Shown: in pieces, positions 52,328-63,620 of the stretch
How the letters are laid out: each line of letters starts with the position of its first letter
Numbering within the stretch: the first letter of the stretch is position 1
Source: Arma custos
Lineage: Eukaryota > Arthropoda > Insecta > Hemiptera > Pentatomidae
NCBI GenBank assembly: GCA_037127475.1
Contig: CM073759.1
Coordinates: forward strand, 171,803,202-171,867,201
DNA length: 64,000 bases
Direction: 5' to 3'
Made by a program: the position numbers and the translations under genes
Notes under the pieces: model-generated
What the model was told of the DNA's origin: nothing
What the model saw: only the letters and a program-made list of their open reading frames with translations
The model's database searches: none

Positions 52328-53274
52328 ATTTCAAGCCAATTTCTGATTCATTCTCTTATTCATTACGAAAATAAAATGATTCTGTTTCCCTAAATACTAA
52401 AAACTCATTTTGGAGAAAATTCGACTTAACCATTCATTCACCAGGACTAAAAATATAATCATGGCAGGTTATCCAAAAATAAACTAGTTTGGGTTTCTCA
52501 AAATCATGTGTTTTAATGGAATTATTTAATGTAATGTAATTATTATTATTTTTATTACTTTATTAGCCAATTGTTACTCGGTGTTACGCTCTCATATATG
52601 AGTAGTACTGTTGGAAGTATTGGCTAATTTAAAATATATGTATTATATTTTAATTAAGTATATCAATAATATATTTGAAGGAGCTTACGGTTAATTAAAC
52701 TAATATCTAGTTCTGACTGAGCTCTAGAAATCTGCTGACAAGAGATTATCGATTGAACTGCCCTAATTTGAAAGTTATAAAATGCTGATTATAAAACGCT
52801 ACGACGAGGCATGAAAGCATTATTGTATGCTAACTCACTAGATTTTTTTCTAACAGTTTCAAATATATACCGATTAAATATGAGAATGCTGTCTGTTAAG
52901 TCGTCACCAACTTATGAAGGGTTTGATAGTTGGTATGATCGTACCAAACTGTTTTTAAGTCATCGATTCTGAAAGGATGATCTAACTTGAAAGCCGGATT
53001 TTCTCCCAATTAAGGCTAGCCACATTATAGAGGCTGGGTGAACCAAAGGATTCACCAGATCCTACTTATTTAATTTAAATATGATTGTTACAAATATTAG
53101 AGTAATGTGATAGGAGGTGATAGATTTTGATTACAGGATTTAAATTAGGGAAATCATTTCATCTAAATTTGTTTAAATATATATTTACTGGAATTTTCAA
53201 AATATCGTGACCGATTTTATTATGCATTGCATATAGATCTATCTATAGATTAGTGAAAATAAATTTTAAAATTT
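52328..53274. other. Intergenic AT-rich sequence
   Basis: No gene recognised. No TIR or TSD pair found. Confidence 0.3.
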
Positions 53275-53610
53275 TGTTTAATTAATTACAAAAGGTTCAC
53301 ATGCATGACTGCAATAAGGCCCATTTGGACTTACGGAGTGGCTCCAATAAGCCATCCAATTCCTCTAGTATCCAATTCTTACAATCCAAAATCCTTAGTA
53401 AAACCCTCAAAGGTCCTTACTTTTTTACGAATAAAATCATCCATAATGACCTTCATGTCCTACTTGTTGCTGAATTGGACCACGACATGAGTTCCTTTCA
53501 TGGGAAACTTTATTCCCAGTCAAATCTAATAGTTTCAAAAATTCCTCTACATTTCCCGATAATCCTCTCAGACCTCTAAAAGAAAGGTGGCCTTGTGACC
53601 TAAATTAAAA
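53275..53610 (+). pseudogene. Jockey-like RT tail fragment
   Basis: Plus frame with MTAIRPIWTYGVAPI, then SNSYNPKSLVKPSKVLT. It corresponds to the TVIRPTWTYGIELW...SLQSKIL part of the copy at 1036-1500. One frameshift is visible. Same family as the copies at 54120-54600 and 55670. Confidence 0.7.
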
Positions 53611-54119
53611 TTCATATTTCATTATTACCAGTGAGTAGTTTCTCTATTTACCTTTACTTACTTGCCATTATACGTCATTCATAATATTACTTTTTGTATT
53701 ACTAGTAGTAAAATCCAGAAAATATTATTAACAAAAAATAATAATTTTACACCGAAATTATCAAATTCAATATCAAATATTTTTTTTGTGTTTTTATGGT
53801 ATTATTTTCAAGAAAATATTCCTATAGGTAGTGGTCGATCTTTATACTTAAAGTGTTTTATTACTCTCTTAGCTGAATAACATAATATTAATAACATAAT
53901 AAATAATATTCGAAAAAATATATCCAATAAAATTCAAAAGGGAAATAATAAATCCAAAATTAACAAAGTTGATTTACATAAAGCCTATAAATATGTTTAC
54001 AGATAAATTCATTATTAAAATCATTTGTCTTTTATAAATTATTTTTTTAGATTAATTTATTGATATTTACAACTGTAATAATATTACAACAAGTAAATTT
54101 GCTAATATGAACAAATCAC
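53611..54119. other. Intergenic AT-rich sequence
   Basis: Very AT-rich; a 72-codon frame at 53662-53880 is compositionally biased and not called. Confidence 0.3.
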
Positions 54120-54600
54120 ATGAAAAAAAAAAACACTTGTGGAGAAACTACCTATCGGTAGCACTCCAATAAAGTTCTATAGTAAAAGGTCTCGAGCCAT
54201 CTTCTTTTCAGACGCCTCTGAAGGTTATCAGGAATAGTATGGGAAGCAAGTTGAGCGACTAGCGGATTCAAGTGTGTATGAAGCTTGTTATGGAAGGATA
54301 GGTATCTAATTTGGGCCATATCAGCAACATGTGAGATATTAAGATCATGATGGATGGGTTTCTTTGTGACATAATAAGGAGCATCGAGGATTTTACGAAG
54401 GATTTTGGATTGTAAGGATTGGATACGAGATGAATTGGATGGTTTAATAGAGCCCCAAAGCTCAACTCTGTATGTCCAAACAGATCTGATAACTGTCAGG
54501 TAAATGAGGCTTTTGTAATTAATTGGGAGCTTAGTGCGTTTTTCCAGTAAATGTTGAAGTAGGCGAAAACGTCTTGTATGAGGATAAATTAAATTTAAAA
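54120..54600 (-). pseudogene. Jockey-like RT tail fragment with 3' region
   Basis: Minus-strand counterpart of the 53.3-kb piece. The 3' side contains CAGAGGCGTCTGAAAAGAAG, a phrase also present near 950 and 57240, then a poly-A run (T-side at 54123-54133). It covers the last part of ORF2 and the 3' UTR. Confidence 0.7.
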
Positions 54601-55669
54601 TGAAAGTATAAATAAATACATTTTTTAATAATTATTTCGCTTAAACTAAGAAAATGGAACTAGGCACAGCAATGGCGCAACAATAACCTCAATTGCTTCA
54701 TTACAAAAAAAAAAAAAATACCAACCGAGTTTGTAGTAATAATCTATTTTATAGGAGTCGGAATCCTCGAATTTTTCATTCTTAATTCTTGTTAATTGTT
54801 ATTTGTTGATTTCTTGAAAGCTATAACCTTACTATTACCTACCTTACAGTTCTTTTTGAGTTCTTAAAACATTATTGTACCACTATCGTATAAAATAACA
54901 TGCTTTATCTCTAAATTAGTACCTTTTTGCCTCAAATCTAATTATCTTCTATCATTAGTAACCATCAGTACTGTGTCAAAACTGATGACCTCGATTCCAC
55001 CACAATACTAGAATTCATGTGTTGAATTTCCAACATTACGCCAAGGAAACATGCTTATACAAAATTTATATTTCTGTATCATACGTTAACGTTTTGTTTT
55101 TATATTAATTCATTTGAAAGTGCGGCCAAAGGATTGGCGACTATTGAAAAATATCTAATTACTAGTAATTACTATTATTATTATTTTATTGCTATTATAT
55201 TTTATTGACAATCTATTATCTCTGATAAATAGCAGATTGTATAGCCCGCTTTATTTACAGCAGAGAGGAAACAATATGAACATGGTGGAGCGAGAGTCTC
55301 TAGTGATCAAAAGATTTTTTTTCAGTTACAGTAAGAAGAAAATAAGATTTTCACCTCTTTTTTCAGGATCACTCTTACATCAAGTGTTTTGCCGATTGTG
55401 AAATAGTTTCAAATATTTTGTCATTTTACCGATGGAGGATTTATGGGTGTTGTAAGGATTTTCACGTAGGGAGACAAGCCGACAAAACAATTTTTAAAAA
55501 ATCTATTGCATTGAATCTTTATCTAAGAATTGAAGTGATTGATTAACAAATCGACAGAGATTAACGTGCATTTCCTTTAAAATGAGTAATGCACAATGTC
55601 CTGTGCAAATTTTTATATCACCGACCTTGAAGTGAGGTGCCAAAACTGAAGTATATCCCGCAAATCCCG
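54601..55669. other. Intergenic AT-rich sequence
   Basis: No supported gene. A 70-codon frame at 55189-55401 shows no domain. Confidence 0.3.
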
Positions 55670-57270
55670 TCAGATCACCTTTGGCCTTCGTTGAAAGTCA
55701 ATGACTTTCTGTCCTCTAGCATCCTTTAATCATATCCCACTGATTCCTGTAGTACTGATCCGATACTTAGGATTACATTTTGACAAACGTTTAACTTGGA
55801 ATTCTCATACTAGAATGAAACGACTAGTACCTGCACGCCGTTTAATCCTGCTTTAACCCTAGCTTGACAAAGCTCTAAGTTCCCAATTAATTACACAAGA
55901 CTCATATACATGACTATTATAAGATCGGCGTAGAGCTTTCCTGAGCCATCAAGTTGCTTCGTGAAATATTCAATGATCCTTACTTAGTTACGAATGAAGT
56001 CATCCCTAACATCTCACTTGTTGCTGATTTGGTCAGAACGCGATATCGATCATGACAAATTTTATTCCCACTAGTTTCAAACCTGCTTACCTCCTCAATT
56101 TCCAATAATCCTCTAAGGGCCGGTTGCACCAACCTAGTTTAAACTGGGATTTCCAATATCTCAGTTTAAATCGATTATTAAGCGTTGCACAAAGTAGGTT
56201 TAAACTCGAATCTAGGTTTAAACCTTACCGGCCACACATGACCGTTTAAACCTCGTTTGCATTAAACTCGTATAACCATATTCTCACATTTCAAACTTCA
56301 TTCTTGTCGCCCTTGGCTTTGTTTTTAATTTTCTTAACTGGCTTTGTTTTGTTTTTAATTTTCTTAACTGGCTTTGTTTTGTTTTTAATTTTCTTACTGG
56401 CTTTGTTTTCAATTTTTGTTATTTATTTATTTTTCAAGAAATGGATATTGTTGGCAATATAGACATTGACGATTTGGCAGATGACGAAGAGTTTTTTCAA
56501 TTAGTTGCTCATTCATTGATGAGTACAAAAGTATTTCGTGCTCGACAGAATCATTTTCTCCAATGGTCGAATCAATGATTTTTTGACAGATTTAGACTTT
56601 CAAAAAGCACGGTTCAAGTTGTTTTGGATTTAATTAGACCCTCGGTTTCGAACATTCAACTTTCAAACCACATTTACGTTTGGCAATCAGAGGTAAAGTT
56701 TGTCTCTGATTACCAAACGTAAATGATGGTGAGTGATCAACAAGTGTCTTTGACCTGAAGAGCATCAGAAATGTGATTGAAAGCACTTGCCGTTTTTAAA
56801 AAACAAATGGAAAGACAAGTTACTGTGTTTCATTATTAATAATTATTGGGACTTTGTTTGGTTATCAATAATTGGTTTCTGTGGATGAAATTTGAAATGA
56901 ATAGATGACGATTTCATAATAAATCAAGTGATTCAGTTTTTAATTGTTAATCTTTATGTTAACTCAACTACATAGTTGAAATGACTTCCCTTAATATCGT
57001 TCTTTCTCAGTTTCAATTTGAAGATTTAGTTCTGAACTGGATAAAAACTGGAGTATTACCTGTTGAAAACGGCACAAAACAACAAACCTAAGCGTAACCT
57101 CCCTTTTAAACGCAGTTTAAAGTAAACTGTACTCCAACAACGTGTGTTCAGAGAACTAGAGTTTAACTGTTAATCTAAGATTAAACTGAGATCGTCTAAT
57201 CTCAGTTTAAACCGGTCTTGGTGCAACCGGCCCTTAGGCGTCTGAAAAGAAGATGGCCTCTTGATTTTTT
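55670..57270 (+). pseudogene. Jockey-like RT copy split by a Harbinger insertion
   Basis: The left part (55670-56115) contains, in broken frames, LHFDKRLTWNSHTRMKRL-like and NDPYLVTNEVIPNISL-like pieces of the same family as the copy at 1036-1500. The right part (57235-57270) resumes TAGGCGTCTGAAAAGAAGAT exactly where related copies read on. Many stops. Confidence 0.75.
56116..57234 (+). mobile_element. PIF/Harbinger-type element, 1.1 kb, degenerate
   Basis: TIRs AGGGCCGGTTGCACCAA (56116) and TTGGTGCAACCGGCCCT (end 57234), flanked by TA on both sides. Joining the flanks gives CTCTAGGCGTCTGAAAAG, matching the uninterrupted related copies, so this is the exact empty site. A reading frame from about 56442 gives MDIVGNIDIDDLADDEEFF, then after a stop FRLSKSTVQVVLDLI, the N-terminal signature of Harbinger transposases. 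The catalytic part is gone. Subterminal regions hold extra inverted GTTTAAAC-type repeats. Confidence 0.8.
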
Positions 57271-58109
57271 AACTTAAAAATATGGGCAAGTGAGCGAATG
57301 TTTATATTACTCAGCAAAGAATCATGTATTAAACCTTGTAGACCTTTTAAATTTCATTATGAAATATTAAACATTTTTTCTTAGATCCAAACGGACTTAT
57401 ACCACTTTCATAAATAACAGCTCATTTATTATAGGTAATAATTACTTGTTTTATTATTTAATACCATTGTAAATATCGATAGATGTATATTCTTATGTTA
57501 GTGTCTATTTTACCATATGTCTTTATTATAATTTTTATTTCGAATAAATGCTTTTGTTAATAAAGTTCAGTCCTTTCGCATAGACTCTTGTAGTGCAGTT
57601 CTTTCCCATAAACTACAACAAAAAAATACGAAATGAAGTTTCCGTGATGTATTTCCTTCGAGAATAAAAAAAAACCTTTGCTATATTTACATTATATTTA
57701 AACTCTTACTCATTCCACGTCCCACTCTACTGTCAGAGTTCAGTTCAATGGACAGAGGATAACGAGAGAAAATAGAATTGATAAAAGAAGAATACTGAGA
57801 CATTAAAAGGATTTTGATGCTTTAGTGATACACAAGTCTTCTTAAAAAAAAATGCATGATGTAAGAGAGAACTTCGTTCATACAGCTCCTTCTTACAGGA
57901 TATCAGAAGGTTTCCTATTCCCGCTAAGAGAGAATATTATTTTAAAAAAAAAGGGCATTTCAGAAAAAGCAACAAAATGAGACGCGTCAAGATTAAGAAA
58001 TCCTATCAAGTGCCTACATGACAAGGCAGGCAATAGTTTTTAAGAACTAAATGACATATGCTGAGAATCTATTGGACTGCTTTTATTCTCTTCTCCGTGC
58101 TTTCAGAAA
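57271..58109. other. Intergenic AT-rich sequence
   Basis: No gene recognised; a tail-like ATTATTTGAATAAATG region near 57535-57550 is not enough for a call. Confidence 0.3.
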
Positions 58110-58336
58110 AATATCTAGATAAATCTTGAACAGAGAAGGAGAGGCACAACATCCCTTCCACAACAGCCTTTGCTGGTTGGGAAAGGCTGAGATGGATATG
58201 GTCCAATTTTGACCTGGCAGATGTTTCCTTTGTACATTTTCTTTATTATGTCTATCAGCCCTTTATTAATCTTTGCATTTTGGAGGACTTGCCATAATAG
58301 TCTTCGAGGGACACTATCATACATACTCCAGGTCTT
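58110..58336 (-). pseudogene. Older non-LTR RT fragment, target of the LOA insertion
   Basis: Minus-strand frame YDSVPRRLLWQVLQNAKINK, then LIDIIKKMYKGNICQVKIG and SQPFPTSKG, matching RT motif A to B0 of Jockey/RTE-like RTs. It continues on the far side of the LOA element (63607 onward reads ...FNLRPGVY), so the LOA element inserted into it. The frame is lost before the catalytic YxDD. Confidence 0.75.
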
Positions 58337-58712
58337 GGGGGTGAAGGGTAGCTACAATGCACCCAGGGAGATAGGCATCTCTCAGTCCGATTGGTCTTGG
58401 CTTCTGAGAAATTTTTATTAGTACCAGAACCCATGCGAGGTGAAGAGCCTCGTCCTGCACGTGGTACCCCTGCACAGTGGGGAGTTCCTCCTCACTGACG
58501 AAACCCATCGGAACTAGACTGGGAAGTCGATAAACATCCCCCAATCCAGGCGGAACTGCATAGGCTATTGGATGAATGGCTGAGGGTGATTCAGTCCTAC
58601 TATGCGAACTCCGGACACCTGGGCGACCTCCGGTTTCAATAAATGCCTTCCTATAGTAACAAGGCTCTGCTATAGGTGACCTTTTATTACCTTTGCTACT
58701 CGTGGGAACAAA
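58337..58712 (+). promoter_or_regulatory. 5' UTR of the LOA-like element
   Basis: 376 bp, GC-richer than surrounding DNA, starting GGGGGTGAAGGGTAGCTACA. Non-LTR elements of this kind usually carry an internal promoter here. I see no further diagnostic motif. Confidence 0.5.
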
Positions 58713-59939
58713 ATGAACCCAAATTACACAAACATTAAAATAAATGAGGACTCCATGGAGTCAAATACGACTGACTCGTCAGTAATTAGCCAATCGGTCT
58801 CTGAACTGATGGCTAACCTAGAACAAGAGGTCTCAGACCTCGCAGAGGAAAGGGAACCACCTGCACAGCAGCTGGCAACCACCTCTGAGATCAATATAAA
58901 CAAACTTCCAGACGAAGTCTGGAAGAACATGACGCATAGCCAGAGGAAGAACTTTCTACGGCAAAAGAAAAAGGCGACTCCCACCGAAACTCAACCCTCA
59001 ACATCCAAGGATGAGAGGAAGAGAGGTAGGGAGAAGCAGGAGACTCCTTCACCTTACAAAACGGTGAAGAAACCAAAAATGGACTATAGTGGAGCAGCCG
59101 CAAGCATCAAGGTTGCAGTTGCCCACACAGATTATCCTCATCAGAAACTGAAGGACGAAGATTTTCAGGGCCTTATGCTCAAGCTCCTGAAAAGAATGAG
59201 GGAGAGGAAGGTTGAACAAACCCCCGTCGGCTTCAACGGCTACTCCCTGAGAGACGGAGCACTCGTGGTGAACTGCAAGGACGAGTCCACCAGGGAGTGG
59301 TTCGTTAGTAATATTGCGGAGCTCTCCCCATGGGAGGGAGCACCGCTGAAAACCTGCGACCCCAAAGAACTTGAGGGTTTCAGGAAGATAGGCACCTTCA
59401 TACCAAACCCAGTGGAAGGTATTAAGGAATGCCTACAGAATCTGCAGGTACAGAATACGGGACTGCAGACTGAAAGATGGAAGATTCTTGGTAACAAGAC
59501 CCATAAACATGGGATGTACTTTGTGGCATCCATTCCCGAATCTGTGGCCAAAGCCATTGAGGAGAAGAATGGAAGAATCTACCACGGGTTCCACAACCTA
59601 CAGGTTAAATTCTTTCCAGGAAAAGACGCACCCACACCGGAAACAGCTGTGGATGATATGAAGACTGGTGAAGAGGTGGGAAAAACAACGGGTGGTGAGG
59701 GTGCGGCTGTCTCGGCGGCTGGCGTCACCGTGCCCGGATCCACTTCGGGCCAAAGTGTATCTGTCACTGCCAAGCTTGGTACCAGGCGGCAACGAACGGA
59801 GCACGGAGGCAGGAGGCATTACGGGGTGGGGCGTCAGGCCGTCGGCGCGGCCGGGCCTGTATGCCGCAAACCGTCCCCGGGCAGTGGAAAGGAGGAAACA
59901 CCACCACATCCCGGGGGTGATCCCCCCTCATCACTATGA
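58713..59939 (+). CDS. LOA-like ORF1 protein (DUF4780-type)
   Basis: 408 residues. The acidic N-terminal ~80 is followed by a basic linker (RKNFLRQKKK, KDERKRGREK). Then residues ~130-300 form a DUF4780-like domain: SIKVAVAHTDYP, FNGYSLRDGALVVNCKDEST, WFVSNIAELSPWEGAPLKTC, NLQVQNTGLQTERWKILG, then GMYFVASIPES and FHNLQVKFFP. DUF4780 is frequent in ORF1 proteins of insect non-LTR elements and is likely nucleic-acid binding. No CCHC knuckle seen, unlike Jockey ORF1s. The C-terminal ~90 residues are G/P/T-rich and may be disordered. Its stop overlaps the ORF2 start. Confidence 0.85.
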   Translation: MNPNYTNIKINEDSMESNTTDSSVISQSVSELMANLEQEVSDLAEEREPPAQQLATTSEININKLPDEVWKNMTHSQRKNFLRQKKKATPTETQPSTSKDERKRGREKQETPSPYKTVKKPKMDYSGAAASIKVAVAHTDYPHQKLKDEDFQGLMLKLLKRMRERKVEQTPVGFNGYSLRDGALVVNCKDESTREWFVSNIAELSPWEGAPLKTCDPKELEGFRKIGTFIPNPVEGIKECLQNLQVQNTGLQTERWKILGNKTHKHGMYFVASIPESVAKAIEEKNGRIYHGFHNLQVKFFPGKDAPTPETAVDDMKTGEEVGKTTGGEGAAVSAAGVTVPGSTSGQSVSVTAKLGTRRQRTEHGGRRHYGVGRQAVGAAGPVCRKPSPGSGKEETPPHPGGDPPSSL

Positions 59940-61219
59940 TCAAGCTGCTGCAGATAAATCTCCATCACTGCAGGGCAGCCAGTGGAACTCTGCAGCAATA
60001 TGTGGTAAGTCATGGCATCGATATTATTCTTATACAAGAACCATGGATTAACAAAAATAGCAGGATCGCGGGACTGGGCCTGAAGGGATATGTACTTATC
60101 CAAGCAAACTGCCCAAGGCCCAGAGCCTGCATCCTTGCAAAAATAGAATTAAATTGTTTTCCAATGTGGTCATTATGTTCCAGAGATTCTGTGGCAGTAA
60201 TGATCAATTTAGGGGGCCAGGAAGTCATCCTGGCCTCATTGTATCTCCCATTTGAGGAACAAGTCCCAACGACCTGCCTTGAGAGTATAGTTGACTATCT
60301 CAAAAGACAGGAAACGATGGGAATTATTGGGGCGGACGCCAATGCCCATCATAACATCTGGGGCAGCAGTAACACTAACCGTAGAGGTGAGTCCCTTTTG
60401 GAATATTTGCTAGTTAATAATCTAGATATAGTTAACAAAGGTAACACACCAACTTTTGAAATGTCTAACAGACAGGAGGTCATAGACCTCACTCTGAGCT
60501 TTAAATCAACTAGAACGATAAATATTACAAACTGGCATGTCTCTAAAGACTTTTCCAGTTCTGATCATAAATATATTAGGTGGGAGCTTGAGGCTACAAT
60601 CTCAAAGCCTGAAACCTATAGAAATCCCAGAAATACAAATTGGGAAGGCTTTAGGACAAATCTTAAAGACTTAATTAAAGAATGTCCCCGTTTGGCTTCT
60701 AATACCTACCAGCTGGAGTTCTTAAATGAACTACTGACTAAGGCACTTATCACTGCATTCAAGGATAACTGTAGAACAACCACTAAAGGGTCAAACTGCA
60801 ATGTACCCTGGTGGAATATGCAGTTAGAGAAGTCAAGATCTAGAACCAGAATACTTTTCAATAAAGCAAAAAGGACTGGTGAATGGATCGAATACAGACA
60901 CGCTCTAACTGAATATCATAACCTCATTAGGAAAGCCAAACGGAACTCATGGAGACAGTTCTGTGAAGAAATTAATAATACGAATACATGCGCTCGCATG
61001 AATAAAATACTTTCTAAGAGCAACTACTGTAATACAGTGGGCTCCTTAAAGAAACCAAATGGAGATCCCATGAACATTACAGAATCTATAACTGCTATGC
61101 TGGAATCGCACTTCCCGGGGAGCAAGCTCACAACCTCGGATACGAAGGTTTACCTCCCTGAGGATAGGTCAAACCGGACTGGACATCAGTCCGTGAAATC
61201 TTCAATACCAGCGCCATAA
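59936..61219 (+). pseudogene. LOA-like ORF2, endonuclease half (frame then breaks)
   Basis: 427 residues to a premature stop. It starts MIKLLQINLHHCRAAS with the catalytic N of the APE-type nuclease. LIQEPW has the catalytic E, SVAVMINLGGQEVILASLYL follows, then GADANAHHNIWGS (D-x-N) and NRRGESLLEYL; SSDHKYIRW is the C-terminal SDH. All core residues are present, so the nuclease itself looks intact. The ATG overlaps the ORF1 TGA as ATGA. The stop at 61217-61219 results from a frameshift between about 61168 and 61190. Confidence 0.9.
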
Positions 61220-63531
61220 AATGGGCAGTTAAAAACCTCAAGCCGTACAAAACACCAGGCTTTGACGGAATTTATCCTGCCATGCTAAAAGAGGGTCTTG
61301 AAATCATCTTAGGCAGGCTCTCCACTCTATTCCAGGGCTGTTTGGCCTATAATTATATCCCAACAGCTTGGAGAGAAGTTAGGGTCACATTTATTCCCAA
61401 ACCAGGGAAAGAAACATATGATGAACCCAAATCATATCGCCCCATTTGTCTTTCCTCATTCTTGCTGAAGACAATGGAGAAAATTCTTGATAGATATATC
61501 AGGGACAAACATCTCAGTGATGGATTAGTAATGTTGCATCAACATGCATACAGAGAGGGAAAATCTTGCGACACTGCGCTGCATGCAGTGGTGGACCAGA
61601 TAGAAGATGCTCTGCAGTGGAAACAAATCTCGCTCGGAGCATTTCTAGATATAGAGGGAGCATTTGACAATACCCCTACTCATATATTAACTAATGCCCT
61701 ACTAAGGCACGGCACTAGACCAAACATTGCTAATTGGGTCATTGCCATGCTAAAGAATAGGGTCATTCAAGCCAATATGGGCAATTATCACCTAAAGGTT
61801 AAAGCAGCCGCAGGCTGCCCCCAAGGAGGTGTCCTTTCCCCACTCCTATGGAACCTGGTAGTGGACGAACTACTACACCTCCTAAATGAGGCGGGTTTCC
61901 AAGCGATAGGCTATGCAGATGACATAGCAATTATAATCAAGGGCTTTGACCAACAAACTATTTCAGAGTTGATGACAATGGCACTAAGAATGGTGGTGAG
62001 ATGGTGCACGAGAGTAGGATTGAACATCAATCCTAATAAAACGGTAATTGTACCTTTTACAAACAAAATGATATTGAGGGAACTCAACCCCCCTAGGATG
62101 AAAGGGATGAGTATTCCATTCAGCAAGAAGGTTAAATACCTCGGTGTTATTATGGACAGTAAATTAAACTGGAATGAACATATCGACTATGTTACCAAGA
62201 AAGCCACAAGAATTCTGTGGACTTGTAAGAGCCTATGTGGCAACAAGTGGGGAATTAGCCCCAAGATGGCCCGTTGGATGTACACAGCAATAGTTAGACC
62301 TGTGCTAACCTATGGCTCAATAGCCTGGTGGCACAAAGCTGGTATCCAACAAAATAGATCAAGGTTGGAGAAGGTGCAGCGGCTTGGGTGCATCATGATC
62401 ACTGCGGCCATGAGAACCACCCCTACCGCTTCACTGGAAACTATACTTGATTTAACTCCTCTTGACATTCTAATTGAATCAGAGGCATTGAAGACAGCCT
62501 ACAGGCTAGTAAAAATAGGAGGGGTCAAAAAACCCACCAACGATTTTGGACACAGAAGTGTCTTTGATATAATCGAGCAAAATGCAGATCTAAAAAAGCA
62601 TTCTGATTCAATGCTGAATAAGTATAACTTTGAAAAAAGATTTCACGTCAATATACAGGCGATTTGCAAAAGCAAGAATGATTGCTTTAATCCACCCAAT
62701 GGTCTAAATGTGTATACGGATGGATCCAAAGGGGAGTTTGGTGCCGGCTCGGGATTCTGGTTTAGGGGTTGTCAGGGCATGGGTCATTACTTAGCTCTGG
62801 GCACGACACCCACTGTATTCCAAGCGGAAATATGGGCAATACTTGCAGGTGCCTTCGCTATGAAGGACCACAAGAATAAGGTAATTAACTTTCTCACTGA
62901 CAGTCAGGCAGCATGCAATGCATTACAAAATGCAGTAACAAACTCCAGACTAGTGGAGGAATGCTGTCTAAGACTAGATGAACTAGCTGTACATAACAGA
63001 GTTAACATATTTTGGATCCCTGGGCACAGTAATATTCCAGGAAATGAAAGGGCCGACAAATTGGCGAAGAAAGGAGCAGTTACTGCTCCTATTGGACCAG
63101 AACCATGGTGCGGGGTCCCCCTTCCCCTGGCTAAGGATACAATTAATAAACTAGCCAAGAGGAAGATAAAAACACGTTGGGATAGAGCCAAGATAAGGCA
63201 TACAAAACTGATAAAGGATCCCAACGATAATCTTTCTGATAAAATCAAGAAAGAAGCTGCTCACTCGTCGAGAACCGACCTCAAAAGTATGGTTGAAACC
63301 ATCACTGGGCACTGTAAACTCAGGAAACACATGCATCTCCTAGGCATTGAACAAGAACCTAGGTGCAGATGGTGCAAAGAGGAGGACGAAACCCCTTGGC
63401 ACATCCTCTTTGAATGTATAGCACTAAGTCGAAAGAGGACATTTGACCTTGGCCCCGGTGGATACAAGGAACTTCAAGAACTGAGGTTTAAAGACTATTT
63501 AAAATTTCTCAGAAGTCTAGACCTATGTTAG
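61168..63531 (+). pseudogene. LOA-like ORF2, reverse transcriptase and RNase H half (out of frame)
   Basis: Open from 61168 (after TAG at 61165-61167) to TAG at 63529-63531. KPYKTPGFDGIYPAML starts the RT fingers. Motif A is FLDIEGAFDN (61640-61670), motif B GCPQGGVLSPLLWN, and motif C GYADDIAI (about 61905-61930), with KYLGVIMDSKLNWNEH after it. RNase H: VYTDGSKGEFGAGSGF (about 62708), QAEIWAI with E, FLTDSQAACNAL with D, and PGHSNIPGNERADKLA with H and D. A C-terminal zinc motif CRWCKEEDETPWHILFEC follows. Everything after the single frameshift is intact. Confidence 0.92.
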
Positions 63532-63620
63532 GGATTTTTTAGGACTCAAGCACAATGGGCCTTTTTAGGCCGAAGTGCATAGTAATAAGGGTCATACTTA
63601 AATAATATACTCCAGGTCTT

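Larger units (their letters stand above)
58337..63606 (+). mobile_element. Full-length LOA-like non-LTR retrotransposon
   Basis: Flanked by a perfect 14-bp duplication ATACTCCAGGTCTT at 58323-58336 and 63607-63620; length 5,270 bp. Layout: 5' UTR 58337-58712, ORF1 58713-59939, ORF2 59936-63531 (endonuclease, RT, RNase H, C-terminal CCHC), 3' UTR about 75 bp ending ATACTTAAATAAT with no long poly-A. The clade call rests on the PKPGKExY...KSYRPICLSSFLLK block, the GYADD box and the RNase H domain; R1/I-like groups are alternatives. The only clear lesion is one frameshift in ORF2, so the insertion is recent. Confidence 0.9.

Noticed and set aside
54268..54465. 65-codon frame as an independent gene
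   Set aside because: Part of a Jockey-like RT tail fragment shared with 1036-1500 and 53275-53610.
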